A stretch of 42,994 nucleotides of DNA. It comes from Sphingosinicella terrae (GTDB lineage Bacteria > Pseudomonadota > Alphaproteobacteria > Sphingomonadales > Sphingomonadaceae). Position numbers and translations under genes: made by a program. The stretch is taken from positions 1-42,994 of the forward strand of contig NZ_QDFY01000022.1 in NCBI RefSeq assembly GCF_003347635.1. Reading direction: 5' to 3'. Shown here piece after piece: positions 24,098 through 32,632 of the stretch. Numbering within the stretch: the stretch's first letter is position 1; every line of letters begins with the position of its first letter. Below the pieces are notes generated by a model. That model was not told the DNA's origin. It made no database searches and saw only the letters and a list, made by a program, of their open reading frames with translations.

Positions 24098-24108
24098 CTC
24101 TATAATAG
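24098..24108. promoter_or_regulatory. shared divergent promoter, CTCTATAATAG
   Basis: The plus strand faces the small membrane protein and TPR genes. The palindromic core CTATAATAG (24100-24108) also reads as CTATTATAG towards the FliL-like gene. It is identical to the element at 21061-21071 over 11 nt. Confidence 0.62.
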
Positions 24109-24133
24109 ATGAAGAAACAGGAGATTGGACGCG

Positions 24134-24367
24134 ATGAGCCGCGATCAGAGGCCCGGCAAGCTCAAGGTCGTGGGCGCCGCCGCGCCGGTGCACATCCGCC
24201 GCAAGGGCGACCGTCAGCCGCAGCAGGGCAGGATCGTCGCCGTCGCCGCGCCCGCCGACGCGCCGACGGAGGCGGGCAGCGCCCAGGGACCGGTCATGGC
24301 CCTGCTGTTCCTCCTCGCCGCCGCCGGCAGCGGCGCGATCTTCATGCTCGTCGGGCGGCTGGCATGA
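24134..24367 (+). CDS. small single-pass membrane protein
   Basis: A 77-aa protein with a basic N-terminal half (residues 1-30 rich in R and K) and one C-terminal membrane helix (about 54-75, VMALLFLLAAAGSGAIFMLV), so the N-terminus should be cytoplasmic. I do not recognise a family. The ATG at 24134 lies 10 nt after AGGAG; a TTG at 24125 is closer to it but only 1 nt away. Its stop overlaps the following TPR gene by 4 nt (ATGA), which implies coupled expression and perhaps a complex. The promoter ties it to the flagellar regulon. Confidence 0.62.
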   Translation: MSRDQRPGKLKVVGAAAPVHIRRKGDRQPQQGRIVAVAAPADAPTEAGSAQGPVMALLFLLAAAGSGAIFMLVGRLA

Positions 24368-26175
24368 TGCGCCGCACCTTCCTGCCGCTCGTCGCCCTTG
24401 CCGGAGCCGCCGCTGCCGCCAGCCCGCCTGTCGCGGGCCCATCGACCGCCGGTACGATGCTCGGCGCAGGCCGGGCCGATGCGCCGCAGGGCCGCCGGCG
24501 GCTGCCGGGATTCGCCGCCGAACTCGCCGGCCAGGCGCGGATCGCGGGACCGAGTGGATGGGCCGTCATTTCGCAGCGCCAGGCACTGGCCGCGCTCGCC
24601 GCGGCGACGCCGCGGACGCGCCAGCGCGCACGCTGGAACTTTGCCCGCAGCCTGGTCGGCAGCGGCCGTGCGGCCGAGGCGCTCGGCGTGCTCGACGTCA
24701 TGCTCCAGGACGATCCCGATCTCGCGCTCGTGCCGGCCTTCCAGCTCGCCCGCGGCGCCGTCTTCGTCCAGCTCGATCGCCGCGCGGAGGCCCTTTCCGC
24801 GCTTGCCCAGAGCGGACTCGAGGCCAATGCCGAGGCTTGCCTCTGGCGGCTGCGCGCCTACGCGCTGGCCGGCGCCGGGGAGCAGGCGCTGGCCGAGAGC
24901 GGCTGCGCCGCTGCGGCGCTGGCTTCGCGGCCGTTGGCGGCGAGGACGCCTTTCGTCGCCGCCGCATCCTCGGCCGCGCTCGACGCCGGCCGCCCTGCCG
25001 CCGCCCTGCGCTGGCTGGCCATGGCTCCGCCGGCGGATCCCGCGGCGGATCTCTGGCGCGGCCGGATCCTGCTCGCGCTGGGACGGGGAGCGGACGCGCA
25101 GCCGCGGCTGAGGCGGGTCGAAAAATCGGGGAATAGCGAGCAGCGGCTCGACGCCGGCCTCAGCCTGCTCGAGGCCGCGGTCGCGCAGCGCCGGATCGCC
25201 GCGCCCGAGGCGCTGCGCCGCCTGGAGCATCTCCGCTTCGTCTGGCGCGGTGGGTCGATCGAGGAGCGGGCGCTGCGGCTCAGCTACCGCCTCTATCGTC
25301 AGACCGGCGACACCCATGGCGCGCTTGCCGCGGGCGCTACGCTGGTCCGCTATTTCGATCTTGCCGACGAGCTTCCCGGTTTCATGGGCGGCGTCCAGGC
25401 CGATCTCGCGGCCCTGCTCGCGGCCGACAGCCGGATGCCGCTTCCCCAGGCGGCCGGGCTCTTCTGGGACTATCGCGATCTCGCACCCGGAGGCGGCGAA
25501 GGGGATCAGCTGGTGGAGCGGCTGTCGGCGCGCCTCCAGCATGAAGGCCTCTACGCCCGTGCCGCCGAGCTGCTCGAGCACCGGCTGAGAATCCGCGACA
25601 GCGACATTACCCAGGGACCGCTTTCGGTTCGAGTCGCCACCCTGCACATCCTTGCCGGCCGCCCGGATCGCGGCCTTGCCGCGATCCGTGCCACCGAGCA
25701 CGTCATCTTTCCCCGGGAAATGCTCTGGGACCGCAGCCGCATCCAGGCGGTCGCGCTTCACCAGCTTGGGCGTCACCGCGAGGCGCTGGCCGTGCTGCAG
25801 GACGTGCCCGGCAGCGGCGGCCTGCGCTCGGAGCTGCTCTGGAAGCAGCATGACTGGAACGGCTTCGCAGCGGCGGCCGGGCCCGACCTGCCGGGAAGCG
25901 GCGCGTTGAGCGAGGTCGGCCAGGCGGTCGTGCTGCGCTACGCCATCGCCCTCGGCATGCTTGGCCGCGAGGCCGAGCTCGCCGGTCTCAGGGCACGGTA
26001 TCAGGAAGGCTTCTCCGCTCTACCCACCGCCGGCGTTTTCGACGTCCTGACCAGCGCCCCCGGCTCGGTCGACGCCGAAGCCCTCACGCGCGCCATGGCG
26101 GCGATTCCCGCCGCGAGTCCCGCCGGGCGGATGGCGGACCTGCTCGACCTCTCGCCCCGGCCCGGCGGCGCCTGA
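24364..26175 (+). CDS. periplasmic TPR-type protein, candidate motility factor
   Basis: A 603-aa protein with a signal peptide (MMRRTFLPLVALAGAAAAAS) followed by helical repeats with the spacing and composition of TPR or Sel1-like units across most of the length, for example ARSLVGSGRAAEALGVLDVM near 95-114 and ALHQLGRHREALAVLQDV near 460-477. No catalytic domain is seen. The start at 24364 overlaps the small membrane protein gene. Large alpha-helical periplasmic proteins such as MotC and MotK are needed for motility in rhizobia. With a MotE-like chaperone nearby, this could be a functional counterpart of MotC, but this is inference. Confidence 0.65.
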   Translation: MMRRTFLPLVALAGAAAAASPPVAGPSTAGTMLGAGRADAPQGRRRLPGFAAELAGQARIAGPSGWAVISQRQALAALAAATPRTRQRARWNFARSLVGSGRAAEALGVLDVMLQDDPDLALVPAFQLARGAVFVQLDRRAEALSALAQSGLEANAEACLWRLRAYALAGAGEQALAESGCAAAALASRPLAARTPFVAAASSAALDAGRPAAALRWLAMAPPADPAADLWRGRILLALGRGADAQPRLRRVEKSGNSEQRLDAGLSLLEAAVAQRRIAAPEALRRLEHLRFVWRGGSIEERALRLSYRLYRQTGDTHGALAAGATLVRYFDLADELPGFMGGVQADLAALLAADSRMPLPQAAGLFWDYRDLAPGGGEGDQLVERLSARLQHEGLYARAAELLEHRLRIRDSDITQGPLSVRVATLHILAGRPDRGLAAIRATEHVIFPREMLWDRSRIQAVALHQLGRHREALAVLQDVPGSGGLRSELLWKQHDWNGFAAAAGPDLPGSGALSEVGQAVVLRYAIALGMLGREAELAGLRARYQEGFSALPTAGVFDVLTSAPGSVDAEALTRAMAAIPAASPAGRMADLLDLSPRPGGA

Positions 26176-26201
26176 GCACTTTTGTCCCCACAAAAGGGTT
26201 C

Positions 26202-26232
26202 GCCCCGCCGACGTTTCGGAGCGGGGCGGGGC
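26202..26232. terminator. bidirectional terminator hairpin between the TPR gene and flgL
   Basis: GCCCCGCC at 26202-26209 pairs with GGCGGGGC at 26225-26232, followed on the plus strand by TTCCGTCTTAT. A second hairpin CTTTTGT-CCCC-ACAAAAG lies at 26179-26196, and GATCGGGC-GCGA-GCCCGATC at 26278-26297. Together they separate the convergent units. Confidence 0.6.
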
Positions 26233-26319
26233 TTCCGTCTTATCTCGATTTGTGTCGGCGGCGCAGACGGGCCGCGCGATCGGGCGCGAGCCCGATCGCC
26301 GTCAGGCGGACTATCCGCG

Positions 26320-27228
26320 TCAGCGCAGATAGTTGATCAGGCTGAGGCCCGAAAGCTGCGAGAAGACCGAATAGGAAGCCTCGAGGATGGTGCGGCGCTG
26401 GACGAGCTCGGCAGCGACCTCGGCCAGATCCGCATCTTCGTTGCGGCCGATCAGGTCCTTGAGCAGGAGCGTGCGTTCGTCGGCGCGGATGGCCAGCGAA
26501 TCGATCTGCCCCTGCCGGCGGCCATTTTCGGCGTTGATCGAGCGCAGCTTGTTCAGGCCGTCGTCGATCTTGGTGGCGGCGTCCGCCAGGGCCGCGCGCT
26601 GGGCGTCGGTCAGCGTCGTGCCGATCGTGCCCGATTCGGCCAGCGTCTTGAAGCCTTCGAAGAGCTGCGCGCCCAGTTCGTCCGCGAGGACGCCGTAGGT
26701 GACGTCGAGGCCGTCGCCGGCGCGGGCCGAAGCGCGGACGCTGTCGTTGCGGAAGGCATCGGCGGCGCTGAGGCCGGGCAGGTCGGAAAGCGCCTGCGGC
26801 TGGAACGGCGGCCGATCGGTCTGGGAGCCGGCGAACAGCGGGACATTGCCCTCGGTGGCGTTCAAGCCTTCGCGGAACTGGTGGAAGGCCGCCTCGACGG
26901 CCTCCTGCAGCCCGGTGCTCTGACCGGTGCCGATCGCCTTCAATATGTCGTGGTGAAGCGACATCATCGAAGTCTCGACGCCGCTGATGCCGGCGTCCTG
27001 GATCGACAGGGTGGTCTGGAGCCGATTGGCGACGGCGGCATGCGCCTCCTGCCGGGCGACCAGGGACCGCGCGGAAAGGGTCCGGACGGTCTCGGTGCCG
27101 AGGTCTGCATAATTCTGGGCCCGCTTGCCGGTGGCAAGCTGGACCTGAGTGGTCGAGAGCTTCTGCTGCGAGCGCTGGATGGCGTCGAATAGCGTCCGCT
27201 GCATCGGAATGGTGGCGACCCGGCTCAT
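26320..27228 (-). CDS. flgL: hook-filament junction protein FlgL
   Basis: FlgL (HAP3) forms the junction between FlgK and the filament. The 302-aa product is of normal length and has flagellin-like terminal helices: N-terminal QRSQQKLSTTQVQLATGKRA near 18-37 and C-terminal AAELVQRRTILEASYSVFSQ near 273-292. The ATG at 27228 begins MSRVATIPMQRTLF. It is the last gene of flgE-flgK-flgL, 14 nt after flgK, and converges on the TPR gene. Confidence 0.94.
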   Translation of the reverse strand: MSRVATIPMQRTLFDAIQRSQQKLSTTQVQLATGKRAQNYADLGTETVRTLSARSLVARQEAHAAVANRLQTTLSIQDAGISGVETSMMSLHHDILKAIGTGQSTGLQEAVEAAFHQFREGLNATEGNVPLFAGSQTDRPPFQPQALSDLPGLSAADAFRNDSVRASARAGDGLDVTYGVLADELGAQLFEGFKTLAESGTIGTTLTDAQRAALADAATKIDDGLNKLRSINAENGRRQGQIDSLAIRADERTLLLKDLIGRNEDADLAEVAAELVQRRTILEASYSVFSQLSGLSLINYLR

Positions 27229-27242
27229 CTCTTGTCCTTTCG

Positions 27243-29342
27243 TCAGCCGACCATGGCGATCAGCGTGTCGTACATTTCGGTCGCGGTCGACATGACGCGC
27301 GCGGCGGCGGAATAGCTGTTCTGGAAGATGACGAGCTGAGAGAGCTCCTCGTCGATGTTCACCCCGGAATAGGCGTCGCGCCGGTTGACCGCATCTTCCC
27401 TTCGCGCGGTCGCGTCGGCGAGCCGGTCGGCGGCTTGCGAGGCCTGCATGCCGGCGCGGCCGAGGACGAGGCCGGCAAAGCGCTCGATCGTCGCTTCTCC
27501 GTCGCTGCCGAAGTCCACCGCCTCGCTGAGCCGGTTGACGAAGTCGGTGGCGCCGCGAATGTCGCCGGCGCCGATCGCGGGAGCGCCGACCGCTGCCGCC
27601 GTATCCAGCCGCGCCAGCGGCAGCTGGCTCGCGGAGCCGAGGATGACCGGGCGCACCTCGGCGGCATCGAGACCGGTCGACGTGCCGGTGAGCCCGGACA
27701 GAGCGGTGAATGAGCGCCCGGTGCCGAACCGGTCGGTCGAATCGGCGGGGATGCTGAGCGAAGCTCCGTTGACGCCGGGATCCGCGTCGAAACGGAAGCG
27801 TCCGCGATCATCGATCGAGAAGGTGCCGAAGTCCGCGATCGGACTGGCATTGAGGTCGGTCAGCAGATCGCCCATCGTGCCGCCGGTGCTCGGCGTCAGC
27901 GTGTAGCGGACGAGCGCACGGCCGCTGGGGTCGCGCAGGATCAGCTCGGTGGTCTCGCCCGTCCCGAAGCCATGCGGATCGCCGGCGACGAAGCCCGGCG
28001 GAGTCAGCGCGCTGTCGGCGCTGCGAACGAGGTCGTTCAGCCCGAAATATTGCGAGAAGCCGGTGCCGGCGCGATCGCTGGGGACGGCGGGATCCTGGGC
28101 GACCGCGACGCCTTGGCCCGCCGCGGTCGCGGTCAGGGTCAAAGTGCCATTGACGAAGGCGGCGGTGGCGGTGCCGCCGAGCCCCGCATTGACCGCGGCG
28201 ACGGCGTCGTCGACGGTCGCCGTCGGCCCGAGCGCGGAGAAGTCGACGCTCGTCTTGGCGACCAGTTCGCCGTTTGTCTTGACCACGGCAAAGACCGCGG
28301 TGCCGGTGAAGCCGAGCCGGTCGGTGCCGACCAGACCGGTCTGCCGGCCGTCCAGCCGCGAAGGGGCCGGTACGGTGGTGCCGGCATTGGAGACCGCGTT
28401 CAGCGTCTCGGCGAGGCCGCCGAACAGCACGCCGAGCTTGTCTGAGAATTCCGGCAGGGCGCGGTCGCGAAGATCGAGGAGGCCGCCGAGGCGGCCGCCG
28501 GCCGCGGCGGAATCGATGCGCTCGCCGGTGGCCGGGCCGAGGCTGCCATCCGGTTCGGCGAAATGGAGGCTGATGGAAGGATAGGAGGACTGGGAGACGC
28601 CCTGGCCCGTCGTCGGATAAGAGAGCTGGCGGAGCCGCCGGTCGAGCAAAGCGGCGCCGGAGGCGGTGTCGATGCTGACGCGGCCGTCCGGCTGTTCGCG
28701 GACGGTGACGTTGACGAGTCCGCTCAGCTCCTGGACCGCCGACATCCGCTGGTCGCCGGCGCCGGCCGAGCTGCGGCCGAGCACGTCGAGCCGGGCGACC
28801 GTGTCGTTGAGCTCATGGATGCGCTGGAGCAGGCCGTTGATCTTCTCGATCGTGAAGCCGACCTCGGTCTCGACGTCCCCGCGCAACGCGCTGACGTCGC
28901 GATCGAGCTGCTGCATCGAGATGAGCGCATCCTGGACGTTGCCGGTGAAGGCGGCCACCGTCTGCTCCGAGGAGGCGGAGCTGGTCATCGCGATCGCGGA
29001 AGCGGTCACCTGGTCGAGCCGGGTCGGCAGGCCGCCCTCGGCGCCGGGGGCGCCGAGCAGCGACTGCAGCCGGTCGAGATAGGCGGCGGCCACGTCCGCC
29101 CGGCCCATGTCGCCGGAACGCCGATAGACCGTCGCTTCCAGGAATCGGTCGGCGATCCGCGCCGGCTCGCTCACCACCACGCCGTTGACCCGACCGCCGG
29201 TGACGCCCGTCGAGAGCGTGACGCGCTCGCGGGCGTAGCCGGGGGTGCTGACGTTGGCGATGTTGTTCGACACCGACCGCAGCCCCGCCTGCGAGGCCGC
29301 GAGACCGGACAGGGCGGATCCGAGTATATCGTTCAGCGCCAC
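27243..29342 (-). CDS. flgK: hook-associated protein FlgK
   Basis: FlgK (HAP1) is the first hook-filament junction protein. The 699-aa product begins with the rod/hook signature (SVSNNIANVSTPGYARERVT near 23-42), has the helical D1 region with coiled coil to about 200, a long beta-rich variable middle part with flagellin-IN-like units, and the family C-terminus (EELSQLVIFQNSYSAAARVM, then TEMYDTLIAMVG). It is longer than enterobacterial FlgK (about 550 aa) because of the middle region. The ATG at 29342 lies 46 nt after flgE. It is part of the flgE-flgK-flgL unit. Confidence 0.96.
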   Translation of the reverse strand: MALNDILGSALSGLAASQAGLRSVSNNIANVSTPGYARERVTLSTGVTGGRVNGVVVSEPARIADRFLEATVYRRSGDMGRADVAAAYLDRLQSLLGAPGAEGGLPTRLDQVTASAIAMTSSASSEQTVAAFTGNVQDALISMQQLDRDVSALRGDVETEVGFTIEKINGLLQRIHELNDTVARLDVLGRSSAGAGDQRMSAVQELSGLVNVTVREQPDGRVSIDTASGAALLDRRLRQLSYPTTGQGVSQSSYPSISLHFAEPDGSLGPATGERIDSAAAGGRLGGLLDLRDRALPEFSDKLGVLFGGLAETLNAVSNAGTTVPAPSRLDGRQTGLVGTDRLGFTGTAVFAVVKTNGELVAKTSVDFSALGPTATVDDAVAAVNAGLGGTATAAFVNGTLTLTATAAGQGVAVAQDPAVPSDRAGTGFSQYFGLNDLVRSADSALTPPGFVAGDPHGFGTGETTELILRDPSGRALVRYTLTPSTGGTMGDLLTDLNASPIADFGTFSIDDRGRFRFDADPGVNGASLSIPADSTDRFGTGRSFTALSGLTGTSTGLDAAEVRPVILGSASQLPLARLDTAAAVGAPAIGAGDIRGATDFVNRLSEAVDFGSDGEATIERFAGLVLGRAGMQASQAADRLADATARREDAVNRRDAYSGVNIDEELSQLVIFQNSYSAAARVMSTATEMYDTLIAMVG

Positions 29343-29388
29343 GTTCTAGCTTCCTTCAAGGCGGGGGGCGGAGGGCGGAGGCGCGCGA

Positions 29389-30693
29389 TCAGCGCTTCAG
29401 GTTGCCGAGTTCCTGGAGCATGTCGTCCACCGTCGTGATGATCTTCGAGGAGGCGCTGTAGGCCCTCTGGAAACGGATCATGTTGGTGAATTCCTGCGCC
29501 AGGTCGACGTTCGACGATTCCAGCGTTCCGCTTGAGATCATGCCGCCGCCGAGCGAGCCCGGAGGGTTGATCGCCGCGCTGCCGGAGCTGCTCGAGACGC
29601 CGAAGGCATTGCCCGACATGCGCACGAGGCCGTCGGCATTGGCGAAAGTGGCGAGCGGGAGCTGGAAGACGGCGCGCGCGGTGCCGTCGTCGAAGATCGC
29701 GCTGACCACGCCTTCCGGCGAGACCTCGACGGACGAGACGGTGCCGAGCAGTCCGCCATTGACCGACGAGGAGATGAGCGCCGATTCGCCCGAGAACTGG
29801 GTGAGGCCGTCGAGGCCGCCGTTGGTGCCCATGGCGAGCGTGATCGGCATCGATCCCGCGCCGTTGGTCCAGGTGACGGCAAGAGGGTCGAACAGGGCGG
29901 CCGTGGAGCCGGCCCGGTCGAGGCTGCCGTCGGGATTGAACTGCACGGTGCCGCTGGCGAGCAGGCCGCCCGCCGCCGTCACGTCGGCAGGGTCGGCGTA
30001 GATCTCGCTGGCCCATTCGTTGGCGCCGGTCTTGAGGTAGCTCAGGGTGACGCGGTGGGCGCCGCCCTGGGCATCGTAGACGTCGATCGACCGGGTGAAG
30101 TCGGGGGTCACCGCACCGGAAGCCATCTGGCCGGCGGTGTAGGTCGCCGCAGCCGCCGCGATCGGCTGGTCGGAGCGCAGATTGGCGCGCATCTGGATGC
30201 GGTCGGTGGCCGCGGCCGAGCCGGTCAGCTCGCTCAGGCGCACGGGTTCGAGCGCGTCGAGGCTGCCGGTGTCGATGTAGTTGCCCTGCGGGTCGAGACG
30301 CCAGCCCTGGAGATAATAGCCGCTCGTGTTGCGCAGATAGCCCTCGACATCGGGCTTAAAGGAACCGGCGCGGGTGAAGGCGACGTCGGCATTGGCGCCG
30401 ACGCCGTTCCGCGTCACGAAGAAGCCGGCGCCGTCGATGCCGAGGTCGGTCTGGCTGCTGGACGCCTGGAGCAGGCCCTGCTTGGAGATCATCGCCTGGG
30501 GCGCGGAGACGACGCCTCCGGCGGAGTAGCTGGAGCGGGCCCGGCCGTCGGTCACCATCGTGCGGAACTCGGCGGTCACCCCCTTGTAGCCGACGGTGTT
30601 GATGTTGGTGATGTTGTCGGCGACGGTCGCCATCGCATTGGACTGGGCGCCCAGGCCGGAGACGCCGGCATAAAGTGCGGAATAGAGGCTCAA
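29389..30693 (-). CDS. flgE: flagellar hook protein FlgE
   Basis: FlgE builds the hook. The 434-aa product shows SLYSALYAGVSGLGAQSNAM at the N-terminus, the signature VADNITNINTVGYKGVTAEF, the FlgEFG beta domain (GAGFFVTRNG, GYYLQGWRLDPQGNY), and the C-terminal SNVDLAQEFTNMIRFQRAYS with TTVDDMLQELGNLKR. There is no ATG: two successive TTG codons (30696 and 30693) follow GGGAG. The second is preferred because its spacing is 7 nt and it gives the MSLYSALYAG start. It heads flgE-flgK-flgL and is divergent from flbT, with the GGCAAAATTTGCC palindrome between. Confidence 0.95.
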   Translation of the reverse strand: MSLYSALYAGVSGLGAQSNAMATVADNITNINTVGYKGVTAEFRTMVTDGRARSSYSAGGVVSAPQAMISKQGLLQASSSQTDLGIDGAGFFVTRNGVGANADVAFTRAGSFKPDVEGYLRNTSGYYLQGWRLDPQGNYIDTGSLDALEPVRLSELTGSAAATDRIQMRANLRSDQPIAAAAATYTAGQMASGAVTPDFTRSIDVYDAQGGAHRVTLSYLKTGANEWASEIYADPADVTAAGGLLASGTVQFNPDGSLDRAGSTAALFDPLAVTWTNGAGSMPITLAMGTNGGLDGLTQFSGESALISSSVNGGLLGTVSSVEVSPEGVVSAIFDDGTARAVFQLPLATFANADGLVRMSGNAFGVSSSSGSAAINPPGSLGGGMISSGTLESSNVDLAQEFTNMIRFQRAYSASSKIITTVDDMLQELGNLKR

Positions 30694-30740
30694 CAAAAGT
30701 CTCCCGGATGCAGGCGAGCGGGTGCCGCGCCTTCCCGAGC

Positions 30741-30749
30741 ATTATAGGA
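30741..30749 (-). promoter_or_regulatory. flgE promoter -10 element, TCCTATAATGC
   Basis: Minus-strand TCCTATAATGC about 48 nt before the flgE TTG start. It is one of two separate divergent elements in this gap, on opposite sides of a GGCAAA palindrome about 57 nt upstream. Confidence 0.65.
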
Positions 30750-30794
30750 TGGGGCCGGGCCGCGCGAAAAAACGGCAGCACCAAAAAAGTCGGC

Positions 30795-30807
30795 GGCAAA
30801 ATTTGCC
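30795..30807. promoter_or_regulatory. candidate FlbD operator between flgE and flbT
   Basis: GGCAAAATTTGCC, a palindrome perfect apart from its central base. It lies about midway between the flgE -10 (about 57 nt) and the flbT -10 (about 50 nt), so one site could serve both operons. Two A6 tracts at 30767-30772 and 30783-30788 flank it on the flgE side. Confidence 0.6.
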
Positions 30808-30845
30808 TAGTTGCCGTGTCGGTGCCGCCGGCGCCTCCGCTTTCA

Positions 30846-30854
30846 TCCTATAAG
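30846..30854 (+). promoter_or_regulatory. flbT-fliI promoter -10 element, TCCTATAAG
   Basis: TCCTATAAG lies 31 nt before the flbT ATG. It is one base off the cluster consensus at the last -10 position. Confidence 0.6.
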
Positions 30855-30885
30855 AGAGGCAACAGCCCTCCAAAGGATGACCGGC

Positions 30886-31284
30886 ATGCTTCGAATTGCA
30901 CTTCGCGACGGCGAGAAGGTGGTGGTGAACGGCGCCGTGCTGACCGCGGTCGGCCGCACCCAGCTGCGGGTCGAGAACCAGGCCGCGATCCTGCGCGGCC
31001 GCGAGATCATGGCGCCGGAGACGGCGACGACGCCGGCCCGCGCCCTCTACTTCCACACGATGATGGCCTATGTCGATCCGACCCATGGCGAGAGCCATCA
31101 GGATCGGATCATCAAGGCGCTCCAGCAGGTGGCGTCGATGCTGGCGGAGCCGGAGGCCCGGGCCGCCTGCCTGTCCTTTGCGAGCCATGCCGCCAAGATG
31201 GACTATTACAAGGCGCTGACCGATTGCCGCCAGCTGATCCAGCTCGAGACCGAGCTGCTGGACGGGATCGGGGAAGCCGCCTGA
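30886..31284 (+). CDS. flbT: flagellin synthesis repressor FlbT
   Basis: FlbT is a post-transcriptional regulator that in Caulobacter acts on the 5' leader of flagellin mRNA and couples flagellin synthesis to hook assembly. The 132-aa product shows the family N-terminus (LRIALRDGEKVVVNGAVL, residues 2-19), the central ILRGREIM, and a helical C-terminus. The ATG at 30886 has AGGA 8 nt upstream; an ATG at 30877 overlaps the SD. Here it heads flbT-fliI-fliJ-muramidase, not a flaF-flbT unit, and FlaF is not seen in the window. Confidence 0.93.
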   Translation: MLRIALRDGEKVVVNGAVLTAVGRTQLRVENQAAILRGREIMAPETATTPARALYFHTMMAYVDPTHGESHQDRIIKALQQVASMLAEPEARAACLSFASHAAKMDYYKALTDCRQLIQLETELLDGIGEAA

Positions 31285-31306
31285 GCGACGTTCCGGTTCC
31301 CCGGCC

Positions 31307-32632
31307 GTGCCGACCCTCTCTTCCGTCGCCCGCGCCGTGCGCGAGCTCGCGCCCGACCGCCGCTACGGTCAGGTCGTCGCCGCGCGCGGCGCCTTGATCG
31401 AGGTGGCCGGGCTTGCCGGCGCGGCGAGGATCGGGTCGCGGGTCGAGGTGGCGACCGAGACCGGCGTCGTCGAGGCCGAAGTGACGGGCCTCGATCGCGA
31501 CATCGCCCATTGCCTCCCGTTCCGCGATCCGCAGGGCATCGCCTCCGGCGCGCGAGCGGACCTCGTCTCGGGGCAGTTCTCGCTGCGTCCCGGGAGCGCC
31601 TGGCTCGGCCGCATGGTCGACGGCCTCGGCCGGCCGGTCGACGGCAAGGGTCCGCTCGGCCTCGGGGCGGTGGCGCGGCCGGTGAAGTCGGCGCCGCCGC
31701 CGGCGGCCTCGCGCGGCCGCGTCGGGGCCAAGGTCGAAACCGGGGTCGCCGCGCTCGACATCTTCGCGCCGCTCTGTCTCGGCCAGCGCCTGGGCCTGTT
31801 CGCAGGATCGGGCGTCGGCAAGTCGGTGCTGCTGTCGATGCTGGCGAGGTGGACCAGTTGCGACGTCGCCGTCATCGGCCTGATCGGCGAGCGCGGACGC
31901 GAGGTCCAGGAATTCGTCGAGGACGATCTCGGCGCCGAGGGCCTGGCGCGGTCGGTGGTGGTCGTCGCCACCTCCGACGAGCCGGCGCTGATGCGGCGCC
32001 AGGCCGCGTGGACGACGATGGCCGTGGCCGAGCACTTCCGGGATGCCGGAGCGAACGTGCTCTGCCTGATGGACTCGGTGACCCGCTTCGCGATGGCGCA
32101 GCGGGAGATCGGCCTCGCCAGCGGGGAGCCGCCGGCGACGAAGGGCTATACCCCGACCGTCTTCGCCGAGCTGCCGCGTCTGCTCGAGCGCGCCGGCCCT
32201 GGCCTTGCCGGCCAGGGCAGCATCACCGGTCTGTTCACCGTCCTCGTCGATGGCGACGATCATAACGAGCCGGTCGCCGATGCCGTGCGAGGCATCCTCG
32301 ACGGCCACGTCGTGATGAGCCGCAGGATCGCCGAGCGCGGCCGTTATCCCGCCATCGATATCCTGAAATCGGTGTCGCGCACGCTTCCGCACGCCCATGC
32401 CGAGGAGGAGAACCGCCTTCGTCTCGCCGCCCGCGCCGCCTTGTCGCTCTACGGCGACATGGAGGAGCTGGTCCGGCTGGGTGCCTACAAGGCCGGTTCG
32501 AACGAGGAGGTCGACCAAGCGATCGCGCTGGCACCTCGCATCGAGGACATCCTCAAGCAGGACAAGAACGACCATCGGCCCGCTGCCGCCGGCTTCGCCG
32601 CGCTCGCCGGGCTTCTCGAGGTAAGCGAATGA
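31307..32632 (+). CDS. fliI: flagellum-specific export ATPase FliI
   Basis: FliI is the hexameric ATPase that, with FliH and FliJ, feeds substrates to the flagellar export gate. The 441-aa product shows Walker A GSGVGKS near residues 167-173, the following LIGERGREVQEFVEDDL, Walker B NVLCLMDSVTRFAMAQREIG near 249-268, and the ATPase family signature (PTVFAELPRLLERAG). The start is GTG at 31307, 22 nt after flbT, with a poor ribosome binding site, so the exact start is less certain. Its stop overlaps fliJ by 4 nt. Confidence 0.96.
   Translation: MPTLSSVARAVRELAPDRRYGQVVAARGALIEVAGLAGAARIGSRVEVATETGVVEAEVTGLDRDIAHCLPFRDPQGIASGARADLVSGQFSLRPGSAWLGRMVDGLGRPVDGKGPLGLGAVARPVKSAPPPAASRGRVGAKVETGVAALDIFAPLCLGQRLGLFAGSGVGKSVLLSMLARWTSCDVAVIGLIGERGREVQEFVEDDLGAEGLARSVVVVATSDEPALMRRQAAWTTMAVAEHFRDAGANVLCLMDSVTRFAMAQREIGLASGEPPATKGYTPTVFAELPRLLERAGPGLAGQGSITGLFTVLVDGDDHNEPVADAVRGILDGHVVMSRRIAERGRYPAIDILKSVSRTLPHAHAEEENRLRLAARAALSLYGDMEELVRLGAYKAGSNEEVDQAIALAPRIEDILKQDKNDHRPAAAGFAALAGLLEVSE

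Noticed and set aside
5200-30807. GGCAAAANTTGCC sites as sigma-54 -24/-12 promoters
   Set aside because: The GG-to-GC distance is 8 nt instead of the required 10, and each site lies upstream of a separate TATAAT element.
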